Assembly (NCBI RefSeq): GCF_000712075.1
Contig: NZ_JONW01000013.1
Span: 1-64,000 of the forward strand
Direction of reading: 5' to 3'
Source of the DNA: Caulobacter sp. UNC358MFTsu5.1
Lineage (GTDB): Bacteria > Pseudomonadota > Alphaproteobacteria > Caulobacterales > Caulobacteraceae
Length of the DNA stretch: 64,000 nt
Of this stretch, positions 55,149 through 61,972 are shown piece by piece. The position numbers were made by a program, and so were the translations under genes. The stretch's first letter is position 1. Every line of letters starts with the position of its first letter. The notes beneath the pieces are model-generated. The model had not been told where the DNA came from and did no database searches. It saw only the letters and a program-made list of their open reading frames with translations.

Positions 55149-55609
55149 AAGGTCGGCGGCTCGGGGGCGGGCTCCGCGGATTCGTCGCGCAAGCGGACGG
55201 GCAGGGGATAGCCGTCGACCCGCAGGGCGGCGTTCAGGGCGCGCGCCAGCACCATGGTCGGCTGGGAATCGATCAGCAGCGGTTCGAGCAGGGCCTCGCC
55301 CGTCGCCGTCGCGGTTCCCGCCAAGCCGCACGAGACCATCAGCCGTTGTTCGTCGGTGGAGATGCCGCCGCAGGCCGGGCATTCGACCTGGATCGGCCGG
55401 CGCAGGCTGGCCTCGACCGACTGCATCCAGGCGACGAACAGGCCGCCGGTCCGGTTCGACGCCCGGAAGGCCAGGGCCTGGGCGACCATGCGGGCGGGGG
55501 ACTCGCCCGCCGACCGCAGCACCGCCCAGTGCCGCATCGCGCTGAGGAGCAGCTTTTCGCCGACCGTCGGACCGGTCGTCCAGCGGAGGGATGTGGAAGT
55601 GGGAGTCAT
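55142..55609 (-). CDS. Conserved hypothetical protein, probably iron-regulated
   Basis: I do not recognise this 155-residue protein. It is largely helical, with GEKLLLSAMRHWAVLRSAGES near the start, one CPACGG motif mid-chain (possibly metal-binding, but with only one further Cys nearby) and a Pro-rich C-terminus. I chose the ATG at 55609. The open frame begins 14 codons earlier, inside a Fur-like palindrome, which argues against the longer form. Two such palindromes lie directly upstream, between this gene and the divergent sigma factor gene, so iron control is plausible. Confidence 0.65.
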   Translation of the reverse strand: MTPTSTSLRWTTGPTVGEKLLLSAMRHWAVLRSAGESPARMVAQALAFRASNRTGGLFVAWMQSVEASLRRPIQVECPACGGISTDEQRLMVSCGLAGTATATGEALLEPLLIDSQPTMVLARALNAALRVDGYPLPVRLRDESAEPAPEPPTFH

Positions 55610-55631
55610 GCCGGTCTCCGTGCGGAGCTTG

Positions 55632-55688
55632 TTGCGAATGGTTCGCACCATCTAGGCGTCAATCTTGTTGCGAGTCAATCGCAACAAG
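55632..55688. promoter_or_regulatory. Two Fur-like palindromes
   Basis: Site 1 (55633-55647) is TGCGAATGGTTCGCA, a 6-bp inverted repeat with a 3-base centre. Site 2 (55664-55688) is CTTGTTGCGA-N5-TCGCAACAAG, a perfect 10-bp inverted repeat. Both share TTGCGA half sites resembling alphaproteobacterial iron-regulator (Fur) boxes. They lie between the hypothetical gene and the ECF sigma gene, as expected for control of both. Confidence 0.55.
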
Positions 55689-55769
55689 GAGCCGTTCGGT
55701 GCGCTGGACCGGCGGGCGTCAGCGGCCTAGGTTAAGGACTCGCCGCAACCTGTTCGCCGCACTGAGTCT

Positions 55770-56309
55770 TTGGAGTCCGAGCTGCCCGCCCCATCTTCGA
55801 CGATCACGCCGATGGCCCGGCTGTACGGCGAGAAGCGGGCCAATCTGGTGCGCGTCTTCGCCGCTCGGCTGCGCTCGGTGAGCGAAGCCGAGGACCTGAT
55901 CCAGGACCTGTTCCTGAAGGTGCAGGCCCTGGGCGAGGTGGAGGTCGAGGGCGACGGCTCGGCCCTGCTGTTCCGCATGGCCAACAACCTGATGCTGGAC
56001 CGGCTGCGCAGCCAGACCCGCGCCAGCGCGCGCGACGGCGGATGGCGCAGCCTGCAAGGCGTCGTGCTGGGCGACCAGCAGGTGGCCGACATCCCCTCGG
56101 CTGAAGAGGTCGTGGCCGGCCGGCAGCGCCTGCAGCTGATGATGGCCGCGGTCGACACCCTGCCGCCGCAGGTCGCGCGCGCCTTCAAGCTTCACAAGCT
56201 GGACGGTCTCAGTCACGCTGAGACCGCGGCCGCCATGGGGGTCAGTCGCAGTTCGGTCGAAAAACATGTAAGCGCCGCCCTGAAGGCGCTGATGGCGAAG
56301 CTGTCATGA
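55770..56309 (+). CDS. ECF sigma factor, FecI type
   Basis: The 179-residue protein has sigma region 2 (AARLRSVSEAEDLIQDLFLK, then ALLFRMANNLMLDRLRSQTR) and region 4 (LPPQVARAFKLHKLDGLSHA, then ETAAAMGVSRSSVEKHVSAA). This is the FecI-like group that pairs with FecR anti-sigma factors and TonB receptors. The start is uncertain: TTG at 55770 gives the longest form, while ATG at 55812 would remove 14 residues. Neither has a strong ribosome-binding site. fecR lies downstream behind its own promoter-like motif, and the gene ends with an extended tail. Confidence 0.88.
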   Translation: MESELPAPSSTITPMARLYGEKRANLVRVFAARLRSVSEAEDLIQDLFLKVQALGEVEVEGDGSALLFRMANNLMLDRLRSQTRASARDGGWRSLQGVVLGDQQVADIPSAEEVVAGRQRLQLMMAAVDTLPPQVARAFKLHKLDGLSHAETAAAMGVSRSSVEKHVSAALKALMAKLS

Positions 56310-56341
56310 GCGCGGCTATTGTTTCTGGAACGGGTTTTGGA

Positions 56342-56367
56342 GGTTCCGCCGACTTGGTGACGTCTTA
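56342..56367 (+). promoter_or_regulatory. Putative ECF-sigma promoter of fecR
   Basis: GGTTCC-N14-GTCTTA lies between the sigma gene and fecR. The same architecture, GGTTCC-N14-GTCTCT, with a conserved CTTGG.GAC block in the spacer, occurs at 60040-60065 upstream of the glycosyltransferase. It would start transcription about 30 bp before the fecR ATG. Confidence 0.6.
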
Positions 56368-56406
56368 TCCTTGCGAGGGCGCAACGTGGCGTCGGGACGG
56401 AGCGAA

Positions 56407-57414
56407 ATGACGCGCGCCCAAACAGACATCGACGCCGAGACGTCCGAGGCCGCGATCGCGTGGCTCGTCCGCCTGCAGGGCGAGACGGTCACCGAGGGCG
56501 ACTGGCTGGCGTTCGACGCCTGGCTGACGGCCTCGCCGACGCACGCCCAGGCCTATGACGACGCGCTCGCCTTCGACCAGGGGCTGGACCTCGACGCGCG
56601 CTTCGCGGAGGCCGCGCCCGCCGGCGCGCCGCTGAGCACGCCTTTGGCGGCCAATGTGGTCCCCCTGCGACCGGCGCGACGGGTCTGGATGTGGTCGGCC
56701 GGCGCCGCGATCGCCGCCGCCTTCGTGGCCGGCGCGGTCCTCGTGCCCAGCAAGGGCCTGATCGGCGGCCGCGAAACCACCTACGTGACCGGCGTCGGCG
56801 AGCGCAGGGCCATCGCCCTGGAGGACGGCTCGCGGATCGACATGAACGCCGCCTCGCGCGTCACCGTGCGCTTCGAGCGCCATGCGCGCCGGATCAAGAT
56901 GGACGACGGCCAGGTCTTCTTCGACGTGGCCAAGGATTCCTCGCGCCCGTTCCTGATCGCGGCGGGCGACACCCAGGTGCGGGTGGTCGGCACCCAGTTC
57001 GACGTCCGCCGTCGCGACGGCCAGGTGGCGGTCAACGTCCAGCGCGGACTGGTCGAGGTGCGCCCCAACCTGGCCTCCGGCGCCACGCCTTTCCGGCTGA
57101 AGCCGGGGCAGGGGCTTTCCCACCATGAGGGCCGGGCGGCGGACGCGAAACTCCAGGCGGTGGCCGTCGAGGAAATCGCGGGCTGGCGCCAGGGCCGGCT
57201 GATCTATCGCGACCAGCCGCTTTCACAGATCGCCGGGGACATGAACCGGCTTTTCCCGCGTCCGGTGAAGCTGGGCGACGCCGAGGTCGCCAATATGCGA
57301 CTTTCCGGCGTGTTGATCGTCGACGAACAGGATGCGATGGTCGACCGACTGTCACACCTGCTTCCCGTCAAAACGACGACGACCGAAGACGCTATCGTGA
57401 TCCGGGCGCGCTAG
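56407..57414 (+). CDS. FecR-family anti-sigma/signal-transfer protein
   Basis: The 335-residue bitopic protein has an N-terminal cytosolic sigma-binding domain (AIAWLVRLQGETVTEGDWLA, then FDAWLTASPTHAQAYDDALA), one membrane segment (VWMWSAGAAIAAAFVAGAVL, about 97-118) and a periplasmic FecR domain (TYVTGVGERRAIALEDGSRI, then VRVVGTQFDVRRRDGQV). It relays the state of the TonB receptor to the sigma factor. I chose the ATG at 56407 with GGAG upstream. The earlier TTG at 56371 would lie against the promoter -10 and is unlikely. Confidence 0.9.
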   Translation: MTRAQTDIDAETSEAAIAWLVRLQGETVTEGDWLAFDAWLTASPTHAQAYDDALAFDQGLDLDARFAEAAPAGAPLSTPLAANVVPLRPARRVWMWSAGAAIAAAFVAGAVLVPSKGLIGGRETTYVTGVGERRAIALEDGSRIDMNAASRVTVRFERHARRIKMDDGQVFFDVAKDSSRPFLIAAGDTQVRVVGTQFDVRRRDGQVAVNVQRGLVEVRPNLASGATPFRLKPGQGLSHHEGRAADAKLQAVAVEEIAGWRQGRLIYRDQPLSQIAGDMNRLFPRPVKLGDAEVANMRLSGVLIVDEQDAMVDRLSHLLPVKTTTTEDAIVIRAR

Positions 57415-57485
57415 AGCCTTGCTGAGGGGCCTGGAATCGTTCGAAGCGCGAAGCTTGAGCTCTAGGGGGATAGAGCTGGAGCCCG

Positions 57486-59969
57486 ATGATTTCGGAGACG
57501 GAATCCCAGCTTCGATTTCGATCTGACGAACCGGAGCGTTCCGGAGCGTTCGCCGTCGGCCGCCTGCCGCGCCTCTTCCTCCTGTCGATGGCATCGAGCC
57601 TGGTCCTGGTCGGCCTGGTCCCGGCTGGAACGGCGGAGGCCGCGCCGGCCCGCTTCGCCTTCAAGATCCCCGCCAAACCCCGATCCGAGGCGCTGATCGA
57701 TCTCGGCGTCCAGGCGCGCGTCACCCTCGGAGGCGCTTCGTCGTGTCCGGGGCGCGGCAAGGCGGTGTTCGGGACCCTGACCCTGCGCCAGGCGCTGGAA
57801 GCGGTGACGGCCGACGCGCCCTGCCGGTTCGAGATTCTCGACAACGCCACGGTGGTCATCCGGCCCGCTCCGCCGGCCGCTCGCGCCAGGCCGCCGGCGA
57901 TCGCCCCGGCCGCGCCGGCGACCGTCGCCGCGCTCGACGGGGTGATCGTCACCGCCACCAAGCGCCCGACGCGCCTGGGGGCCGCCGCGGGCGGCGTCAG
58001 CGTGATCCGGGCCGAACGGCTCAGCGACACCGGCGCGATCGACACGACCAGCATTTCCCAGCAGGCTGCGGGCTTCATCACCACCAACCTCGGCGCGGCC
58101 CGCAACAAGATCATGCTGCGCGGATTGTCGGACGGGACCTTCACGGGCCGCACTCAGCAGACCGTCGGCACCTATCTCGACAACATCCCCCTGACCTACA
58201 ACGCGCCCGATCCGGACCTGCGCCTGATCGACGTCGACCGGGTGGAGGTGCTGCGCGGTCCCCAGGGCGCGCTCTACGGCGGCGGATCGCTCAGCGGGGT
58301 CTACCGGATCGTGTCCACCAAGCCCGTGTTGAACGAATGGTCGGGATCGGTCCTGGCCGGCGCGGCGGCCACGGAATCCGGCTCGCCCAGCAGCCGGGTC
58401 GAGGGCGTCCTCAACCTGCCGGTCGCCACCGACCGCGCGGCGGTCCGTCTGGTGGCCTACAGCGACGTGGACGGCGGCTATGTCGACGACGTCAACCTGC
58501 GCCTCTCGAACGTCGACCGCACCACGCGCCTCGGCGGGCGGGCCGCCGTTTCGGTGGCGATCGATCCGGACTGGTCGGTCACGGTGTCCGGCGCCCGCCA
58601 GGACCTGCACGCCACCGACAGCCAGTACACCACGCCCGGCCTGGGCGGCCAGAAGCGCGCCAACCAGGTGCGCGAGACCCACGACAACGTCCTGCAGCAG
58701 GGCGCGGTGACGATCACGGGCGCGGGCGACTGGGGGCGGTTCGTGTCGTCGACCGGCTATGTCCGCCACCGGTTCGCCAGCCGGTTCGACGCCACCGCGG
58801 CCCTGAACGGCGTCGGCGCGGCCTCGGTCGATGTCGGCCTGTTCGACGAGGCCAGCAAGGTGCGGATGCTGGTGGAGGACGCCGTGCTGTCGTCCCCCGA
58901 CGGCGATCGTTTCCGCTGGCTGGTCGGGCTGTACGGCCTGGCCAGCCTCGAGGACAGCGACGGCGAACTGCGGGCCCGCACCGCCTACGATCCCTCGCGC
59001 CTCATCTATCTGGAGGCGCGCCGCGACCGGCGGCGTGAACTGGCGCTCTATGGAGAGACCGCCTACGACCTGGGCGGCGGCTGGACCGCGAGCCTGGGCG
59101 GGCGGGCGTTCAGCAGCGAGGTCCACACGACCTCGATGGTCGTGTCCCCGCCGCCGGGGCAGTCGCGCGACATGGACCGAAAGGCGCGCTTCACCGGCAT
59201 CTCGCCGAAATTCTCGCTCCAGCGGACGTGGGACGGCGGCGGGCTGGTCTATCTGCTGACCTCGGAAGGCTATCGCTCGGGCGGCTTCAACTCCGGCGGC
59301 CTGGCCGCGCCGTCGGTCCTGCGGGCCTCGTTCAAGCCCGACCATCTGCGCAACTACGAGATCGGCGCCAGCGTCCGGCCGTGGGAGGGGCGCATGATCC
59401 TGCGCACGGCCCTGTTCCACGACGTGTGGACCGACATCCAGACCGACCAGTATCTGAGCTCGGGCCTGTCCTACACGGCCAATGTCGGCGACGGACGCAA
59501 CACCGGCCTGGAGGTCGAGGCCACGATGTTGGCGGCTCAAGGCCTGACCCTGGAGGTCAACGCCCTGTTCAACCGTCCGCGGCTGAGCAAGGTGGATCCC
59601 AACTTCGCCTCGGCGGCCCAGAGCGAACTTCCGGGCGTGCCGGACGTCTCGGCCGGGGCCTTGATGCGGTATCAGAAGGACCTGACCGCCAGCCGACGCC
59701 TGGTGCTGACCACCGAGGTCGAATATGTGGGCCAGTCGCGCCTGACCTTCGATCGTCGCCTTTCCCCGTCGATGGGGGGCTATGTCACCGGCCGGCTCTC
59801 GGCCGAGCTGGCCGTCCGCGACTGGAGCTGGACCCTGGCGGTCACCAATCCCGCCAACGCCTCCAGCGACACCTTCGCCTACGGCAATCCGTTCAGCTTC
59901 GGCCAGGTGCGCCAAGTCACGCCGCTGCGGCCCCGCACCTGGAGCCTGCTGGTTTCGCGGGACTTTTAG
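57486..59969 (+). CDS. TonB-dependent transducer with N-terminal STN domain
   Basis: An 827-residue outer-membrane receptor of the FecA/FpvA kind. A signal segment (LPRLFLLSMASSLVLVGLVP) is followed by the secretin/TonB N-terminal (STN) signalling domain at about 57-125 (ARFAFKIPAKPRSEALIDLG to EAVTADAPCRFEILDNATVV). The TonB box GVIVTATKR and a plug with VEVLRGPQGALYGGGSLSGV come next, and the barrel ends in a C-terminal Phe. The STN domain contacts FecR, so ligand binding activates the sigma factor encoded upstream. Siderophore or iron-complex uptake is likely from the Fur-like sites, but the ligand is unknown. Confidence 0.93.
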   Translation: MISETESQLRFRSDEPERSGAFAVGRLPRLFLLSMASSLVLVGLVPAGTAEAAPARFAFKIPAKPRSEALIDLGVQARVTLGGASSCPGRGKAVFGTLTLRQALEAVTADAPCRFEILDNATVVIRPAPPAARARPPAIAPAAPATVAALDGVIVTATKRPTRLGAAAGGVSVIRAERLSDTGAIDTTSISQQAAGFITTNLGAARNKIMLRGLSDGTFTGRTQQTVGTYLDNIPLTYNAPDPDLRLIDVDRVEVLRGPQGALYGGGSLSGVYRIVSTKPVLNEWSGSVLAGAAATESGSPSSRVEGVLNLPVATDRAAVRLVAYSDVDGGYVDDVNLRLSNVDRTTRLGGRAAVSVAIDPDWSVTVSGARQDLHATDSQYTTPGLGGQKRANQVRETHDNVLQQGAVTITGAGDWGRFVSSTGYVRHRFASRFDATAALNGVGAASVDVGLFDEASKVRMLVEDAVLSSPDGDRFRWLVGLYGLASLEDSDGELRARTAYDPSRLIYLEARRDRRRELALYGETAYDLGGGWTASLGGRAFSSEVHTTSMVVSPPPGQSRDMDRKARFTGISPKFSLQRTWDGGGLVYLLTSEGYRSGGFNSGGLAAPSVLRASFKPDHLRNYEIGASVRPWEGRMILRTALFHDVWTDIQTDQYLSSGLSYTANVGDGRNTGLEVEATMLAAQGLTLEVNALFNRPRLSKVDPNFASAAQSELPGVPDVSAGALMRYQKDLTASRRLVLTTEVEYVGQSRLTFDRRLSPSMGGYVTGRLSAELAVRDWSWTLAVTNPANASSDTFAYGNPFSFGQVRQVTPLRPRTWSLLVSRDF

Positions 59970-60039
59970 CCCCCTCCGGCCAAGCTCCCGGTACGGACGC
60001 CGGTCGGTTCGTCTCGCGCGAACGCGGAAAAAGTTCTGA

Positions 60040-60065
60040 GGTTCCCTGAGCTTGGCGACGTCTCT
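60040..60065 (+). promoter_or_regulatory. Putative ECF-sigma promoter of the GT2 gene
   Basis: GGTTCC-N14-GTCTCT has the same spacing and conserved CTTGGCGAC spacer block as the motif at 56342-56367. It lies 50 bp before the glycosyltransferase ATG and 70 bp after the TonB-transducer stop, which suggests the downstream genes are co-regulated by the ECF factor. Confidence 0.55.
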
Positions 60066-60114
60066 TCTCTGACGGGGGCGGATTCGGAAGGCGCCCCCAA
60101 GTCGGGGAAATTCC

Positions 60115-60951
60115 ATGTCTGTCCTGTCAGGACTTGTCTGCGTCCATAACGAGGAGGCGCGGCTGGCCGAGTGTCTGGAGCGCCTGGCGTTCTGCGACGA
60201 GATCGTCGTGGTCGCCGACCGCTGCACGGACCGCAGCGAAGCCATCGCCCGGAAGATGGGCGCGCGGGTCGTCTCGGGCATCTTCCCCGTCGAGGGGCTG
60301 CGCAAGGAGGCCGGCGTCGCGGCCTGTCGCGGCGACTGGATTCTCGAGCTGGACGCCGATGAGGCGGTGACGCCGGCCCTGGCCCGGGAAATCCGCGAGA
60401 CCGTCGTCCGTTCGACCGCCGACTGGCACCAGGTGCCCGTGGACAACTACGTGGGCGCGCAGCTGGTGCGTCACGGCTGGGGCGGCTCGTTCGGCGCGTC
60501 GTCGGTGGCCCGTCTGTTCCGCAGGGGCGTGAAGAGCTGGAAGAGCGAGCGGGTCCATCCCGGCACCATCTTCACCGGCGTCTATGGCGGCCGGCTGCAC
60601 AACGCCATCCTGCACAAGGTCGACGACGACATCGCCGACATGGTCCAGCGCCTGAACCGCTATACCGCCCTGCGCGGCCAGGACCTGGCCGACAGCGGCA
60701 AGATCAAGAGCCTGTGGGACGATCTGTTCCGGGGCGTGCGCCGGTTCTACAAGTGCTACGTGTCGCGCAAGGGCTACAAGGAGGGCGACATGGGTTTCCT
60801 GATCGCCATCATGGCCGGCCTCTATCCCTTGCTCTCGAACCTGAAGGCGCGCGAGATCCGCGCTTTGAACGGCGTCCAGACCGTGCGTTCGAGCGGCGGC
60901 GCGGTGATCGGCCTGACCGTCGACGACACCCGGCTGGGTCATTCGGCCTAG
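60115..60951 (+). CDS. Family 2 glycosyltransferase (LPS core KdtX/WaaE-like)
   Basis: The 278-residue protein has a GT-A nucleotide-sugar domain: LSGLVCVHNEEARLAECLER, EIVVVADRCTDRSEAIAR and the metal-binding ILELDADEAVT (DxD near residues 80-82). The C-terminal part (SVARLFRRGVKSWKSERVHP) matches glucosyltransferases that modify lipopolysaccharide inner core. It lacks membrane segments but may associate with the inner membrane. Its promoter-like motif (60040-60065) resembles that of fecR. It is followed within 9 bp by the deacetylase-like gene. Confidence 0.85.
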   Translation: MSVLSGLVCVHNEEARLAECLERLAFCDEIVVVADRCTDRSEAIARKMGARVVSGIFPVEGLRKEAGVAACRGDWILELDADEAVTPALAREIRETVVRSTADWHQVPVDNYVGAQLVRHGWGGSFGASSVARLFRRGVKSWKSERVHPGTIFTGVYGGRLHNAILHKVDDDIADMVQRLNRYTALRGQDLADSGKIKSLWDDLFRGVRRFYKCYVSRKGYKEGDMGFLIAIMAGLYPLLSNLKAREIRALNGVQTVRSSGGAVIGLTVDDTRLGHSA

Positions 60952-60960
60952 GCGCTGATC

Positions 60961-61746
60961 GTGTCGTTCCATCGCCTTCTGATCGCGATCCTGATCGGGC
61001 CGGAGCTGGCCCGCTGGAAGGCGCGCGGCCATGCGCCGGTGTTCTGGTGGCGGGACGACGACGCGCGCCGACCCACCGCGGCGCTGGACCGCCTGCTGGC
61101 TCTTTCCGTCCGCTTCGAGGCGCCGATCACGCTCGCGGCCGTGCCGGACGGCGATATCGCGGCCCTGGCCAAGGCCTGCCGCGCGATCCCCAACGCGGAA
61201 CTGGCCATCCACGGCTTCCGGCACGAGAACCGGGCGCCGCCGGGCTGGCCCTCCGGCGAGGTCAACGACCTGGATCGCCTGGCCGACGTGGTGTCCGACC
61301 TGGGCACGGCGATCGACGTGTTCCGCCGCGCCGGCGTCAGGCCCAGCCTGTTCGTGCCGCCGTGGAACAACGCCCATCCGACCCTGAAGCGGGCGCTGGG
61401 CCTGCGGGACCTGGGCCTGTCCTGCTATGGCGAGATGCGAAGCCCCGCCGAGCCCGAGCGCCTCGACGCCCACCTGGACGTCATGCGCTGGAAGCCGGCG
61501 CCGCGTTTCCGGGGCGCGGTCCGATTCCTGATGCGGGCCCGCCGGCTGCTGGCCGAGCGCCGCGTGGCGGGGGCGTGGGACGAACCGCTGGGCCTGCTGA
61601 CCCATCACCTCGATCACGACGAGGGCGCCTGGCGTTTCCTCGAGGCCTTCCTGCCGGTCGCCAGGCCGGTCGCCCGCGCGGCCATCCGCCGGGCCATGCC
61701 CGGCGCGACCATCGCCGGCGTCGAGGTTTCGCTCAAGGCCAGCTAG
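60961..61746 (+). CDS. Polysaccharide-deacetylase-like protein
   Basis: A 261-residue protein of the NodB-homology superfamily as judged by FWWRDDDARRPTAALDRLLA (the paired acidic residues of the metal site), TLAAVPDGDIAALAKACRA, ELAIHGFRHENRAPPGWP (His motif) and SLFVPPWNN. The late LLTHHLDHDEGAWRFLEAF carries further conserved His/Asp residues. The gene starts at GTG 60961, 9 bp after the glycosyltransferase, so both probably act on the same surface glycan. The substrate is not known, and deacetylation is assigned by superfamily only. Confidence 0.75.
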   Translation: MSFHRLLIAILIGPELARWKARGHAPVFWWRDDDARRPTAALDRLLALSVRFEAPITLAAVPDGDIAALAKACRAIPNAELAIHGFRHENRAPPGWPSGEVNDLDRLADVVSDLGTAIDVFRRAGVRPSLFVPPWNNAHPTLKRALGLRDLGLSCYGEMRSPAEPERLDAHLDVMRWKPAPRFRGAVRFLMRARRLLAERRVAGAWDEPLGLLTHHLDHDEGAWRFLEAFLPVARPVARAAIRRAMPGATIAGVEVSLKAS

Positions 61747-61972
61747 GGCAGGGCGGCCTCGCCGTCGATCCGTCCACGCGCCGCTGGCGCGGGGGAAAAT
61801 CCTTACACGACAAAGGCCTGCCGGGCTTTCCGGTTTCGATCGGTCGTCGGCCCTTCATGTGGACACGAATATTCACGCTCATGATAGTGAGTGTTGACAG
61901 GCGGCGACCTCAGGTGCAGCCTCGCTGTCATAAGCGTCGGCATTCACGATCGGCGCACGGGGAGATAAGCGC
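61747..61972 (+). promoter_or_regulatory. Upstream region of the last TonB receptor gene
   Basis: A 226-bp gap with no supported gene. An AT-richer stretch (about 61868-61900) includes a dyad around CTCATGATAGTGAG, a possible regulator site. No GGTTCC-N14-GTCT motif is seen. Confidence 0.25.
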
